From Agrobacterium fabrum str. C58 (GTDB taxonomy: Bacteria; Pseudomonadota; Alphaproteobacteria; Rhizobiales; Rhizobiaceae): a DNA stretch of 64,000 bases. Positions within the stretch are counted from its first letter, which is position 1. Every line of letters begins with the position of its first letter. Below, piece after piece: positions 44,847 through 55,315 of the stretch. Both the position numbers and the translations under genes were made by a program. Location of the stretch: assembly GCF_000092025.1 (NCBI RefSeq), contig NC_003064.2, positions 248,001 to 312,000 on the forward strand. The letters are read 5' to 3'. Below the pieces are notes generated by a model. The model did not search any database, was not told the origin of the DNA, and was given only the letters and a program-made list of their open reading frames with translations.

Positions 44847-45941
44847 ATGAAATCCGTTGATCTGATGTACCAAACTATGCTCGCCGAGCTAGGTCAGCGC
44901 TCGCTCGACGCTGCTTGGACGGCCGATTTCCCGCCGGAGGGTCGATTCACCCCGGCGAACATCAAGGGACGGAAGTATTGGTATTTCGACATCCCGGATG
45001 GACACGGTGGTACGAAACGTCGTTATGTTGGTCCTGCTGATGATCCGGATATAGCTCAGCGCGTATCTGATCATAAGCGGGACAAGGACGATCTACGCGC
45101 TCGCAGGCGGTTGGTAAATACCCTGACCCGCGAAGGCGGGATGATTTCCCCCGACGCGATGTCGGGCGATATCGTCGAAGCTCTAGCCAATGGTGGTCTC
45201 TTTCGACGTCGTGGCGTTCTCATCGGCACGGTGGCCTTTCAATGCTACTCAGGGCTGCTGGGCGTGCGCCTTCCCATGGCTGCCATACTGACCGGCGATG
45301 CGGACATCGCTCAGGATTATGCCATCAGTCGAGAAGTTGAAGATTGTCTGCCTCCGATCGTGGAGTTGCTGCAAGAGGTCGACGCCAGTTTCCGGCCCGT
45401 CCCACATAGATCGGGAGCAGCGGCTTCGTCGGCATTTCAAAATGCCGACGGCTACAGGGTGGAATTCTTGACATCGAACCGAGGCTCGGACGACTACATC
45501 GATCAGCCGGCGAAGATGCCCGCCCTTGGCGGCGCCAGCGCGGATCCACTACGCTTTCTCGATTTTCTCATCAGGGAACCCGTAAGGACAATACTGCTCC
45601 ACCGAAGCGGCATCCCAGTCGTTGTCCCCGATCCAACTCGATATGCGGTCCACAAGCTCATAGTCGCCAGCCGCCGCCACATTGACGGGCAGGGGTCAGC
45701 GAAGCGCGAGAAGGACATTCGCCAAGCCGCGCTACTTTTTGAGGCACTGCAGCAGACAAGGCGATCTGCCGACTTGGCCCTCGTCTACAACGAAGCGTGG
45801 GAGCGTGGGCCAGCGTGGCAAGAAGCTATCCGAGTCGGGGCGGGGATGCTGCCGGCACCAGATGCGGACCGGTTCAAAACGGTCCTAATCGGCGGTGCAA
45901 AGAAAAACCGAGAAGATATTGAACTTCCGTTTAGCGAATAG
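44847..45941 (+). CDS. GSU2403-family nucleotidyltransferase-fold protein
   Basis: A 364-residue protein. The N-terminal part includes FTPANIKGRKYWYFDIPDGH and GTKRRYVGP; the central segment GVLIGTVAFQCYSGLLGVRL followed by AAILTGDADIAQDYAIS is the nucleotidyltransferase-fold signature of the GSU2403 family, with an acidic D-x-D. The C-terminus has RYAVHKLIVASRRHI, KREKDIRQAALLFEALQ and is typical of the family. The family fold resembles AbiEii-type toxins, but activity is unproven. It lies behind a 29-bp palindrome in a decayed mobile region. Confidence 0.75.
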   Translation: MKSVDLMYQTMLAELGQRSLDAAWTADFPPEGRFTPANIKGRKYWYFDIPDGHGGTKRRYVGPADDPDIAQRVSDHKRDKDDLRARRRLVNTLTREGGMISPDAMSGDIVEALANGGLFRRRGVLIGTVAFQCYSGLLGVRLPMAAILTGDADIAQDYAISREVEDCLPPIVELLQEVDASFRPVPHRSGAAASSAFQNADGYRVEFLTSNRGSDDYIDQPAKMPALGGASADPLRFLDFLIREPVRTILLHRSGIPVVVPDPTRYAVHKLIVASRRHIDGQGSAKREKDIRQAALLFEALQQTRRSADLALVYNEAWERGPAWQEAIRVGAGMLPAPDADRFKTVLIGGAKKNREDIELPFSE

Positions 45942-45999
45942 ACCGCCCTCGCATTGAACGCCAGGCTGCCGAGTTCATTCGAATCGCGCAGAATAATAA

Positions 46000-46026
46000 G
46001 GTCCAATTCCGCTCAAGAGCGAGACG
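46000..46026 (+). repeat. tRNA T-arm-like repeat, copy 2
   Basis: Begins GGTCCAATTCCGCTCAAG. Positions 46008-46027 match 50419-50438 at 19 of 20 bases. It lies 72 nt from the stop of the recombinase fragment, the position expected for an attachment site. Confidence 0.55.
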
Positions 46027-46098
46027 ACGGCAGTGCGGACGACGGACGCGTACATTTTGCACGCATGCCTGCAATGGGCTGACGACGCAGCCATCACA

Positions 46099-46226
46099 CT
46101 ATGCGGCCTCCCACACCTGATTGAGGATCCGCGCCACCAATGCTGCTTTGTCCTGCGGCAAAAAGCGCCCGTAGTGCTGCTGCACGACGTCTGGCGTGTC
46201 CTGGATGGCATAACTTGCCTGCCGCA
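46099..46226 (-). pseudogene. C-terminal fragment of a tyrosine recombinase
   Basis: A minus frame ending at TAG 46099-46101 reads QASYAIQDTPDVVQQHYGRF then LPQDKAALVARILNQVWEAA, matching the C-terminus of phage-type integrases with the catalytic Tyr in the HYGRF segment. Nothing upstream of about 46226 matches, because the sequence passes into a PIN-domain gene in another frame. It is a relic of an element that once integrated near the repeat at 46000. Confidence 0.6.
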
Positions 46227-46229
46227 TGG

Positions 46230-46644
46230 AGATCGGTAAGGAAATCATCTGGCGACTTGCTGGTCACACCATGGGCGAGAAGGTCTCTCGCGGGAAAGTC
46301 CTTCAGGTTCCAGGTTACGATCACGGAGGCCCTCGCTGAAATGGCGGCTGCCAGAACATGTCGATCGTCGGGATCCGGTAGCGTGAGATCCGCAATCAAC
46401 GGGTGATAGTCCGCCACAACAGCCTCTGGAGGGCCCCCGTTCATCCGGTCGCGCGTGGCTTCCAGACGGTCGATGGACAAACCTGGTGTGTTAGCGGCGA
46501 GATTGCGCATCCACTCATTATGTATCTCGTCGGTCCAGCGTGCCTAGACGAGACCGGCGAAGGCGCATTGGATCAGAATGTTGCGCAGGTGGAAGGGTAG
46601 AGGACGCAGGCATCGTGGACAGCGACTGGCGGATTAGAGGCCAT
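46230..46644 (-). pseudogene. PIN-domain toxin, disrupted
   Basis: ATG 46644 begins MASNPPVAVHDACVLYP (first catalytic Asp), then a one-base frameshift near 46590 leads to LRNILIQCAFAGLV, a TAG at 46544-46546, and ARWTDEIHNEWMRNLAANTP. The later part GPPEAVVADYHPLIADLTLP with DPDDRHVLAAAIS and TWNLKDFP is intact PIN sequence. The C-terminus is replaced by recombinase sequence in another frame. Its start overlaps the end of the antitoxin fragment, as in functional pairs. Confidence 0.7.
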
Positions 46645-46782
46645 AGGTCTCGATCAGGTCCTCTGTATCTTCGGCTAGCGCTTCAATCGCCGTCTGTCGT
46701 TTGTCGAGCTTCGACTTCAACGCGAGCACCTCCTTAAGGAGGGCGCGGCGGTGTTTGCCGACGTAGCGGAATGGCAATCTAG
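46634..46782 (-). pseudogene. Excisionase-like antitoxin, C-terminal fragment
   Basis: A minus frame ending at TAA 46634-46636 reads LPFRYVGKHRRALLKEVLAL then KSKLDKRQTAIEALAEDTED, matching the C-terminal half of the excisionase-type HTH antitoxins that precede PIN toxins. The DNA-binding N-terminus is gone; a stop precedes the fragment. It overlaps the PIN start by 11 bases. Confidence 0.55.
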
Positions 46783-46867
46783 CTATTCAATCCCGGGCAA
46801 CATTGCATAAACATGGGACGAAGAAAGATAAGTGATGTGGCGATTGAGGCACGCGCTTGGTAGATCT

Positions 46868-46894
46868 GGCTTGATTCCGTTCAAGGCGAAGTCG
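46868..46894 (+). repeat. tRNA T-arm-like repeat, copy 3
   Basis: Begins GGCTTGATTCCGTTCAAG; fourteen or more positions agree with the other copies. It lies between the antitoxin fragment and the dgdA region. Confidence 0.4.
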
Positions 46895-47016
46895 TGTTGG
46901 AATTGCTGGGTCCCAGGTTCGACTATCAAAAGCAGACAGGCATGTACTCGCCGGGTCACTCTATGATCCCGGTGCCCAGAACGCCTATTTTAGTGCGAGC
47001 ATGCGACCGCCACCAC

Positions 47017-48712
<1,696 letters not shown>

Positions 48713-48810
48713 TCAATTCCTTCAGTTGGCGCTGAAGAAAACTACGCAGTGTTTTCTTTATGGGCAAATTGATATTATTCTATTCCGATATCAACAAAAT
48801 CGATGGCCAT

Positions 48811-49656
48811 ATGACCCTTGACCTATCAGTCCTCAGAAACTTCGCAGTGGTTGCCAGGGCTGGTTCCATAAGCGTGGCATCTCAGCAAGTTGGACGCACG
48901 CAATCGACATTGAGCATGCAGATGCAGCGCCTTGAAGAGATGATCGGGCAGATCCTGCTCCATAGGAGCGGATCCGGTGTCCGCCTGACATCCGCAGGCG
49001 AAAAGCTGCTTATGCATGCGGAAGCGCTTCTTGCTCAGCATGACGAGTTGCTGGCTGATATGAACGGGGCTACTCTACAGGGCTCAGTCAGTCTCGGCTG
49101 CCCGGAAGATTACTCCATCGCTTTCCTTCCTTCCATCCTGAAGGGCTTTTTCGAACGGCACCCGGACGTCGAACTACGAATGGTCTGCGCGCCTACCACC
49201 GAGCTACGGCCGATGCTAAGAAGAAGGCAGATCGATCTCGGGATCGTCTCGCTTTCGGAATTGGCCAGTCCGGAGATCATCAGGCGAGAGGATTTCGTAT
49301 GGGTGGCAAATTCGTCCAGGCCAGCTATTCTCGATCGGCCCGTCCTGCCGCTTGCCCTTTCCGCTCCTGCCACGCTTGACTACCGAGCGGCCTGCGACGT
49401 CATGGGGGCGTCAAACCGCCGGTACCGCGTCGCCTTTGCAAGCAACAGTCTCGCGGGCCTGACGGCAATCGCTCGTTCAGGTCACGCCATTAGCGTCTTC
49501 ACGAGGACGGCTGTTCCGCCGGATCTCTTCGTCATAACGGACGGACTGCCGACCCTTCCCACAATAGGGCTGGCTGTGGAGCTCGGAGAGAGCCGGCCTT
49601 CGCTAATTGCGAAGGCTCTTGCCAAACATGTCCGCTCGACCCTCCCTCGCCTTTAG
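48811..49656 (+). CDS. dgdR: LysR-family regulator, DgdR-like
   Basis: A 281-residue LysR regulator. The HTH is LSVLRNFAVVARAGSISVAS followed by GRTQSTLSMQMQRLEEMIGQ. I take ATG 48811 because LysR proteins begin just before this helix; ATG 48760 would add 17 residues. Divergent from dgdA, which it probably represses or activates in response to dialkylglycines. Confidence 0.85.
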   Translation: MTLDLSVLRNFAVVARAGSISVASQQVGRTQSTLSMQMQRLEEMIGQILLHRSGSGVRLTSAGEKLLMHAEALLAQHDELLADMNGATLQGSVSLGCPEDYSIAFLPSILKGFFERHPDVELRMVCAPTTELRPMLRRRQIDLGIVSLSELASPEIIRREDFVWVANSSRPAILDRPVLPLALSAPATLDYRAACDVMGASNRRYRVAFASNSLAGLTAIARSGHAISVFTRTAVPPDLFVITDGLPTLPTIGLAVELGESRPSLIAKALAKHVRSTLPRL

Positions 49657-50515
49657 GGTTTGAAACCTGCATAGGACAGCCTGGACAGGCCTGGCTCTTC
49701 ATTCGCTGAGACGATCAACGCGGCCGCGGTGTAATCGGATCGCAGAACGGTAAGGTGCTGGCACGGCGGATCGCCTGCGCGAGCCGGTCGTTGGTTTCCT
49801 CGACGGTTGGGATTTGTCCATATTTCACCGCCGCCCTACTGATGGTCTCGTCGATGATCCGCATGCCAGCTGTAACGGTTGCGGCACATAGGGCGTACCT
49901 CGAAGTCGGTCGGCGACATATCCGGCCTGTAAGCAATCACACGCACCATGGCGATTTCGGTCATGCGTCTTGCCATGAAGTAAGGCTCCAGCAGTGCGGG
50001 CTCGCCAAGGCACGCGGCGATGGGTATGTTCTCGAAGCTCTCTTGCCATTCAAGAACAGGGCCGCCGCCGCATTGGCAGTCGCCGAGAGAATGGATGCAA
50101 GCCTCGCTAGCGCAGTTATGGGGAAGCTTCAGTACAGAGAAGGATATGCTGATATTTCGAAAACTGCTCAAGCGACGACAATCTCGCTTTTGAAATCGGT
50201 GTGCGATCCCAAGCCAGCGGTAACCGCAGCACCTTGCTCTCCGTCTCCGCGCTGATTTCTCAGCAACTTGGTGGCCTTGGCTGTGCCGCCGTTAGGTCGA
50301 CTTCCCTTTAGATGGGCGTTATTCCTATTGGCCAGCAAAACCTGTTTACGGCGGCGTCTGTGAATGAATTGTGTTGCAAGTGTTTAGCCAATCTCAGGGG
50401 CGGGGTTGACGGTTCGAATCCGCTCAAGAGCGAAACGAAGAGGTCATAGGTTTAGCTGGCATTTTAAACGCTCCGGAATGTATATTCGGTCGATCTGCAT
50501 CCAACGGATCCACAT
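49657..50515 (-). pseudogene. Decayed coding region, family not recognised
   Basis: Three minus frames carry protein-like segments in succession: ECIPIAACLGEPALLEPYF-like and MTEIAMVRVIAYRPDMSP (49836-50171), then GMRIIDETISRAAVKYGQIP with TVEETNDRLAQAIRRAS (49715-49936). The switches of frame suggest one gene broken by indels. I cannot name the family. The right part (50260-50515) holds the fourth T-arm-like repeat and otherwise nothing I recognise. Confidence 0.35.
50411..50437 (+). repeat. tRNA T-arm-like repeat, copy 4
   Basis: Begins GGTTCGAATCCGCTCAAG, the most tRNA-like copy. It shares a 15-base exact core and 19 of 20 bases with copy 2, 4.4 kb away in the same orientation. Confidence 0.55.
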
Positions 50516-50956
50516 CTAGTGAATGTGGGGAAGAACTGGCTTTTCAAAAAAGCAATGTTGGAAGGCCTTTGCGGCCGCCATAGCGAGCCCAAATCCAGAT
50601 ATCATTTTTGCTAGTAACAGGTCAGGCAGCGAATGGGACACTAACCAGTAAAAAGTTCCAAATGCCAAGAACGATAACGCAACGAGACTGAGGTGACTGG
50701 CGGCAACGGGGCGACGAAGGGCTACAAAGTGAAAGCCAGCGACACCTCCTACCAAACACGGGACGAGCTGCCCAAAAGTAGTCGTTGGCTTCGCGGTAAT
50801 GGCGTCCAATAGACAAAATAGAACTACCAAGAATGCGGTGCTGAGCAATTGCAGAACGACGCCCCCTAAGAGGCGAGTACGCCAGGAATATCTAGGTTTG
50901 GAATGTCGAAAATACGTGACCAAGACGTTCTCCTCCGGAGTGTGTCGCCTCGACAT
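50516..50956 (-). CDS. Hypothetical membrane protein
   Basis: A 146-residue protein with about four predicted helices (LLGGVVLQLLSTAFLVVLFC, LVPCLVGGVAGFHFVAL, SLVALSFLAFGTFYWLV, MISGFGLAMAAAKAFQ). ATG 50956 is preferred to the upstream TTG. No family is recognised, and both sides are intergenic, so its job is unclear. Confidence 0.5.
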   Translation of the reverse strand: MSRRHTPEENVLVTYFRHSKPRYSWRTRLLGGVVLQLLSTAFLVVLFCLLDAITAKPTTTFGQLVPCLVGGVAGFHFVALRRPVAASHLSLVALSFLAFGTFYWLVSHSLPDLLLAKMISGFGLAMAAAKAFQHCFFEKPVLPHIH

Positions 50957-51007
50957 GAGCCGCGACCGTCTTGCAATTCCTACAAACTCAACCAAAGCTG
51001 AGGTCAA

Positions 51008-51435
51008 TAGGGGCTAAGGCTGGAATTTCTACTGTCTAAAACGGGGCGCTCCGCCCATAACTGCCGATTCTCTGATCGGCGGGGTAAGGTCGAGCTCTTT
51101 CGAGTTTTCCTGAGCCGGACGTTTGGATGTCAGTTCTCGCTTTACGGTACCCAACATCGGAAAGTCCTCTTACGGCGTCATATCGGCCGTTCGGCGGAAG
51201 ACACGGCACGTCCGCCGCTGACCAATCTCAACGTGTTAGCTTATGAAAAATAACAGGGTCGATGGTTCTGATCCTTCAACTGCAAAGTGGTCTTGAGGCC
51301 GGCAGTTGGGCTAAAGCGGCCGCCGACCATCGCTGCAATTGCGTTGCTTATTATTTAGGGCTTATGAGATGTAATCTCTTTCCCGATCAAAAGTAGGCAG
51401 GTGGTATTTTCTGTTCTCCACTGCTGCGCGAAATC
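51008..51435. other. Intergenic interval
   Basis: About 430 nt with no recognisable gene, repeat or RNA. It separates the decayed island from the citrate-synthase pair. Confidence 0.4.
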
Positions 51436-52536
51436 TCACCTTGGATGTGGACCGATATAGTGGGATTGTGGGCGAATGAGGCGGCCTGTCCGCTCCTGTT
51501 CCAAGACATGGGCTGTCCAGCCCGCCATACGCCCGGCCGCAAAGACATTGGTGAAGCTATCGCGCGGAAAACCCACCGCTTCCAGCACGAGTGCGGTATA
51601 GAATTCGACATTGGTCTGCAGAGGGCGCAGAGGCTTCTTTTCCTTGAGAAGTGCTAGTGCCGCTTCCTCCACTTTACCCGCAAAGGCAATGCGGTCGGAG
51701 CCCTCTTTCAGGGTGGAAACCGCGTGTTTCAGCACGTCGGCGCGCGGGTCACGAACGCGGTAGATCCGGTGGCCGAATCCCATAAGACGTTCTCCGCGCC
51801 CAAGCGCATCCAGCAGCCAAGGCTCGATTTCCGCCTCGGCGCCAATGGCGTCCAGCATATCCAGTACCGGGCCCGGTGCGCCACCATGAAGTGGTCCCTT
51901 CAAGGCGCAAAGCGCACCGACGACCGATGAAAACAGCCCGGCCCCGGTCGAAGCGATTACCCGGGCAGTGAAGGTGGAAGCGTTCAGCCCGTGATCGGCA
52001 ACGGTGGTCAGATATGTATCAAGGGCGCGCACTTTCTCCGTAGAAGGCAATGTGCCGGACAGCATTCGCAGGAAATCCGCAGAATGGGTAAGTGACGCAT
52101 CGGGTGCTATCGGTGCAAACCCCTGCCTGTTGCGGATGATGGCCGTGGCAAAGACCGGCACGGCTGCGACAGCCACTAAGTGATGCGGCGTGGTTTCATC
52201 ATCCGGCAACCATGACAGCAGAAGGCGCAAGGCCTCGACGGAGGTGAGGGCGGCCAGGCCCGGAAATAGAAGCTGCATGAGTTCGAATGCGCGCAGCCGC
52301 GCCTTCCCCAGTTGCGAACGAATGTCTTCGGCTGTGATCTTCGTCGCCGTCTGCCCGGACCACAGAAGTTCAAGCACCTGTTCGAAAGACCAGTCAGCCA
52401 GCTCCGCCAGATGATGGCCTCGAACGACAAGCTCGCCCGCCTGGCCGTCTACATGACTGAGCATAGTTTCGGCGGCAACGACATCATCAAGGCCGGGAGC
52501 CGGGTTCTTGCCGACAAGAGCGGGGGTGGCAGACAT
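51436..52536 (-). CDS. Citrate/methylcitrate synthase-family protein
   Basis: A 366-residue citrate synthase fold. The catalytic His residues are H217 ([11 protein letters not shown]) and H256 ([15 protein letters not shown]). The third catalytic residue, normally Asp in NVDFYSG, is Glu here (E311, [11 protein letters not shown]), as in some other family members. GAGGAGATTGACC before ATG 52536 sets the start. It is divergent from a related citrate synthase fused to a DNA-binding domain. Whether it is citrate, methylcitrate or another 2-acyl condensation cannot be told. Confidence 0.9.
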   Translation of the reverse strand: MSATPALVGKNPAPGLDDVVAAETMLSHVDGQAGELVVRGHHLAELADWSFEQVLELLWSGQTATKITAEDIRSQLGKARLRAFELMQLLFPGLAALTSVEALRLLLSWLPDDETTPHHLVAVAAVPVFATAIIRNRQGFAPIAPDASLTHSADFLRMLSGTLPSTEKVRALDTYLTTVADHGLNASTFTARVIASTGAGLFSSVVGALCALKGPLHGGAPGPVLDMLDAIGAEAEIEPWLLDALGRGERLMGFGHRIYRVRDPRADVLKHAVSTLKEGSDRIAFAGKVEEAALALLKEKKPLRPLQTNVEFYTALVLEAVGFPRDSFTNVFAAGRMAGWTAHVLEQERTGRLIRPQSHYIGPHPR

Positions 52537-52601
52537 GGTCAATCTCCTCATTCAACGTGAAACATGCTTGAGGATGCTGTGGTACACATATATGGTCAAT
52601 C

Positions 52602-52618
52602 TTGATTTATATAATCAA
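52602..52618. promoter_or_regulatory. Palindrome between the divergent citrate synthases
   Basis: TTGATT-TATAT-AATCAA, a 17-bp inverted repeat overlapping an AT-rich promoter-like stretch. It is a plausible binding site for the HTH-fused paralogue. Confidence 0.5.
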
Positions 52619-52630
52619 TACGAGATCATC

Positions 52631-53812
52631 ATGCGGCATTCCGACAAGTTCATGACCGCCGATCGCGCTGCGGCCGAGTTGGGCATCAGCCGTGCAACGC
52701 TTTATGCCTATGTAAGCCGTGGAATGATCCACACGAGCGACGCAGCCGATGATCCGCGCCGCAGGCTGTACAGCGCACATGACATCGAAGCGCTGAAGAA
52801 GAGAAAAAACGTTGGACGGCGTCCTCGGCAGGTGGCTGCGGCTGCGCTTGACTGGGGGTTGCCCGTGCTCGAGTCCGCCATTACCGAAATTGCGGAGGGC
52901 CAGTTACGTTATCGCGGTCAGGACGCTCTTGCTCTTTCGCAGGCGGCGAGCCTTGAGGACGTTGCCCGGCTGCTATGGGACTGCGGCGAAGTTGATCCAT
53001 TCGATGATCTAAAAGCTGCCCCAACGCCGTGGCCACAGCCGGTACTCGACTATGTCAGAGATCTGCCACTGACAGAGCGGTGCCAGGCGCTTCTCCCTCT
53101 TTTGGAAGCGGGCCGGGTGACCACCTGGCGGCGTGACAACCGGCGTCTTTGGCCTGGTGCCGCAGCCTTGTTGCGGGGCATCGCCGGTGCCTGCATCTCA
53201 AGCCAACCGAAGACGCAAGCAGTTCACCTGTCCCTCGCGGACGCATGGCAGACGGACGCGGCAGGTGCGGATCTCATTCGCCGGGCCCTGGTTCTACAGG
53301 CCGATCACGAACTCAATACCTCGGCATTTGCGGTGCGCGTCGTAGCTTCGACGGGCGCATCGCTGGGGGCGTGCCTGAATGCGGGGCTTTCCGCGCTGAG
53401 CGGCCCCCTGCATGGCGGCATGACAAGCCTTGTCGAAATTTTATTCGACGAGCTGGATCGATATGGGGATGTCGAGCGGGTCATCGACGAACGCTTGCGT
53501 CGGGGTGAAGCCATTCCCGGCTTTCGTCATCCGCTCTATCCAGACGGCGACCCTCGAGCGACTGGCCTGTTGCTCTATCTCCCGCCGGATGCTCAACGCG
53601 ACGAGCTTCTGCAAATGATGAACGATACTACCGGGCAACTGCCCACCTGCGATGTGGCGCTCGTCAGCCTCCGGCGAAGCCTGAAGCTGCCTCGCGGTGC
53701 GGCGCTTGCACTTTTTGCCGTAGCACGAACTGTCGGCTGGGTCGCCCATGCACTGGAACAGAAGCTGGATGACAAACTCATTCGACCCCGGGCCCGTTAC
53801 ATCGGGCGATAG
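52631..53812 (+). CDS. Citrate-synthase-like protein with N-terminal helix-turn-helix
   Basis: A 393-residue protein. Residues 1-70 are a MerR-like DNA-binding domain ([20 protein letters not shown] with [16 protein letters not shown]). The rest is a citrate synthase domain with [11 protein letters not shown] and [16 protein letters not shown] (both catalytic His) and [11 protein letters not shown], where the Asp is kept. Start at ATG 52631, with ATG 52652 possible. It probably senses a citrate-synthase-type ligand and regulates the divergent enzyme, though catalysis is not excluded. Confidence 0.85.
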   Translation: MRHSDKFMTADRAAAELGISRATLYAYVSRGMIHTSDAADDPRRRLYSAHDIEALKKRKNVGRRPRQVAAAALDWGLPVLESAITEIAEGQLRYRGQDALALSQAASLEDVARLLWDCGEVDPFDDLKAAPTPWPQPVLDYVRDLPLTERCQALLPLLEAGRVTTWRRDNRRLWPGAAALLRGIAGACISSQPKTQAVHLSLADAWQTDAAGADLIRRALVLQADHELNTSAFAVRVVASTGASLGACLNAGLSALSGPLHGGMTSLVEILFDELDRYGDVERVIDERLRRGEAIPGFRHPLYPDGDPRATGLLLYLPPDAQRDELLQMMNDTTGQLPTCDVALVSLRRSLKLPRGAALALFAVARTVGWVAHALEQKLDDKLIRPRARYIGR

Positions 53813-54139
53813 GCGCTCACTACAAAAACGCTGGAGCGAGGTCAAAACTTGGAAGCATCGGCGGCTATTTGAACCGCGTGAGGATTTGATCGTGATGGTT
53901 ACGGTGCACACCCACTACGGCAGTTCATGCTAGCGACCGGTTTGGCGAGCCGCGCCAACCTAATGAAATTCGCAAAGTTGATGAGGCAGTTGCGGAGGGC
54001 GATGCCGTTGCAGATCGACATCCGTGCCGGCGGCGAGGTCCATTATCTCAGATCTGGAATATGATCGAACCCGGCCCAAGGAGGATTTTCTTTTTCCAAA
54101 AAGGTCGTCAGGTTAGTGATCGATAGGAATGAGAGCCTG
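53813..54139. other. Intergenic interval
   Basis: About 330 nt after the HTH-citrate synthase. The frames carry no recognisable gene; a short reading near 54020-54060 may be a remnant. Confidence 0.35.
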
Positions 54140-54525
54140 ATGGAATACGACGCAGTAACTTTCGATACGCAGAAGGTACGAACCAACGGCTTCAACTTTA
54201 ACACCGGTCTTCTGAACGAGCTGAAGAAGCTAAGGCATGACAGGTTTCAGGTAATTGTTTCAGACATAATTCGATCAGATATACTGAAGCAGCTCTCCGA
54301 ATACACACAGCAAGTAACGATTCAGCTGAATACAGCTATCAAAAAGGCGAACGAGCTCGGCATAGCGTCGATTAACAACCAGCAAAAGGTCGACCCGCGG
54401 CATGTCGCCACATCGCAACTCCGCAAGTACTTTGTTTCGCTAGGTGCACTCGTCGTATTGGTCCCTCCAATCTTATGAAGCATTACTTCGCCGGTCTTCC
54501 GCCATTCGCGTCTAAATTGGTGGTT
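54140..54525 (+). pseudogene. Truncated DUF4935-type PIN-domain gene
   Basis: From ATG 54140 (GAGAGCCTG upstream) MEYDAVTFDTQKVRTNGFNF with LLNELKKLRHDRFQVIVSDI matches the N-terminus of DUF4935 PIN proteins. The frame stops at 54478 after 112 residues; directly after it, another frame has HYFAGLPPFAS, which resembles a later part of the same family. The middle and end of the usual protein are missing, so it is probably a deletion relic. Confidence 0.55.
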
Positions 54526-54719
54526 ACGCTGCGAAGGTGGCGCGGCTGTGGGACACTAACGTTTCCACAAGCCTGAAAAGGCACCCTCCGATCGACAAGA
54601 CAAAAATCTTCTCTGTGTTCGGAACAGGCATAACATGAGTTTTCTTCTCTACTATTGCCAGCTGTTGTGCGAACCGGTATTGCGTCGAAAACAAATTCGG
54701 GCGAGCAAGGAGCGAAGGG

Positions 54720-55229
54720 ATGGCAAGTTACGACGACGAGCTTGTGGCAGCTTTTTCGCGCAATGAACGCCGGATCAAACGTTACCTCATCAGCAGAACC
54801 CGTTCGCAGGCAGACAGCGATGATCTCGCTCAGGAAGCTTGGATCAAACTTGCCCGCAATGGCGCGGCGGCGTTAGCCGCGCCCGTTCCCTATCTAATGC
54901 GGATCGCGCGTAGCCTTGCGGTCGATCACGACCGCGGGCAGAAACGCAAACTCACCTCCAACGACATTGATGTTCTCATGTCTGTCGCCGACGAACAGCC
55001 GGGACCGGAGAAGCAGTTCGAAGACCGGGATCAGGTGCGCTGCCTGATAGAGATCATCGATGAACTTCCAGAACGCCAGCGCAAAATGCTGGTTGCTTGC
55101 CGGCTCGACCAGCGCCGCCATGCCGATATTGCCGCAGAATTTGGGGTCTCGATCCGCACGGTCGAGCTGGAAGTCCGCAAGGCAGTCGACTATTGCAGGG
55201 AGCGGCTCGAAACAATAAATCGAGCCTGA
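54720..55229 (+). CDS. FecI-family ECF sigma factor
   Basis: A 169-residue sigma factor. Region 2 is NERRIKRYLISRTRSQADSD followed by LAQEAWIKLA, and region 4 the HTH LPERQRKMLVACRLDQRRHA with DIAAEFGVSIRTVELEVRKA. AAGGAG precedes the ATG. It is followed by a FecR gene and a signalling-type TonB receptor, so it should direct transcription of the receptor operon when ferric siderophore binds. Iron control by Fur or Irr is expected but I see no certain box. Confidence 0.93.
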   Translation: MASYDDELVAAFSRNERRIKRYLISRTRSQADSDDLAQEAWIKLARNGAAALAAPVPYLMRIARSLAVDHDRGQKRKLTSNDIDVLMSVADEQPGPEKQFEDRDQVRCLIEIIDELPERQRKMLVACRLDQRRHADIAAEFGVSIRTVELEVRKAVDYCRERLETINRA

Positions 55230-55315
55230 AGCTTCGGCTTCTCATTTTTCAATCGTTGATAGTTTTAGAAACAGGTATAGGCAGCATCCTGTAACGAACA
55301 CGTATAAGGGAGCGG

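Noticed and set aside
50330..50440. Complete tRNA around the T-arm-like sequence
   Set aside because: No cloverleaf can be drawn; the T stem pairs for only three bases and the acceptor and anticodon arms are absent.
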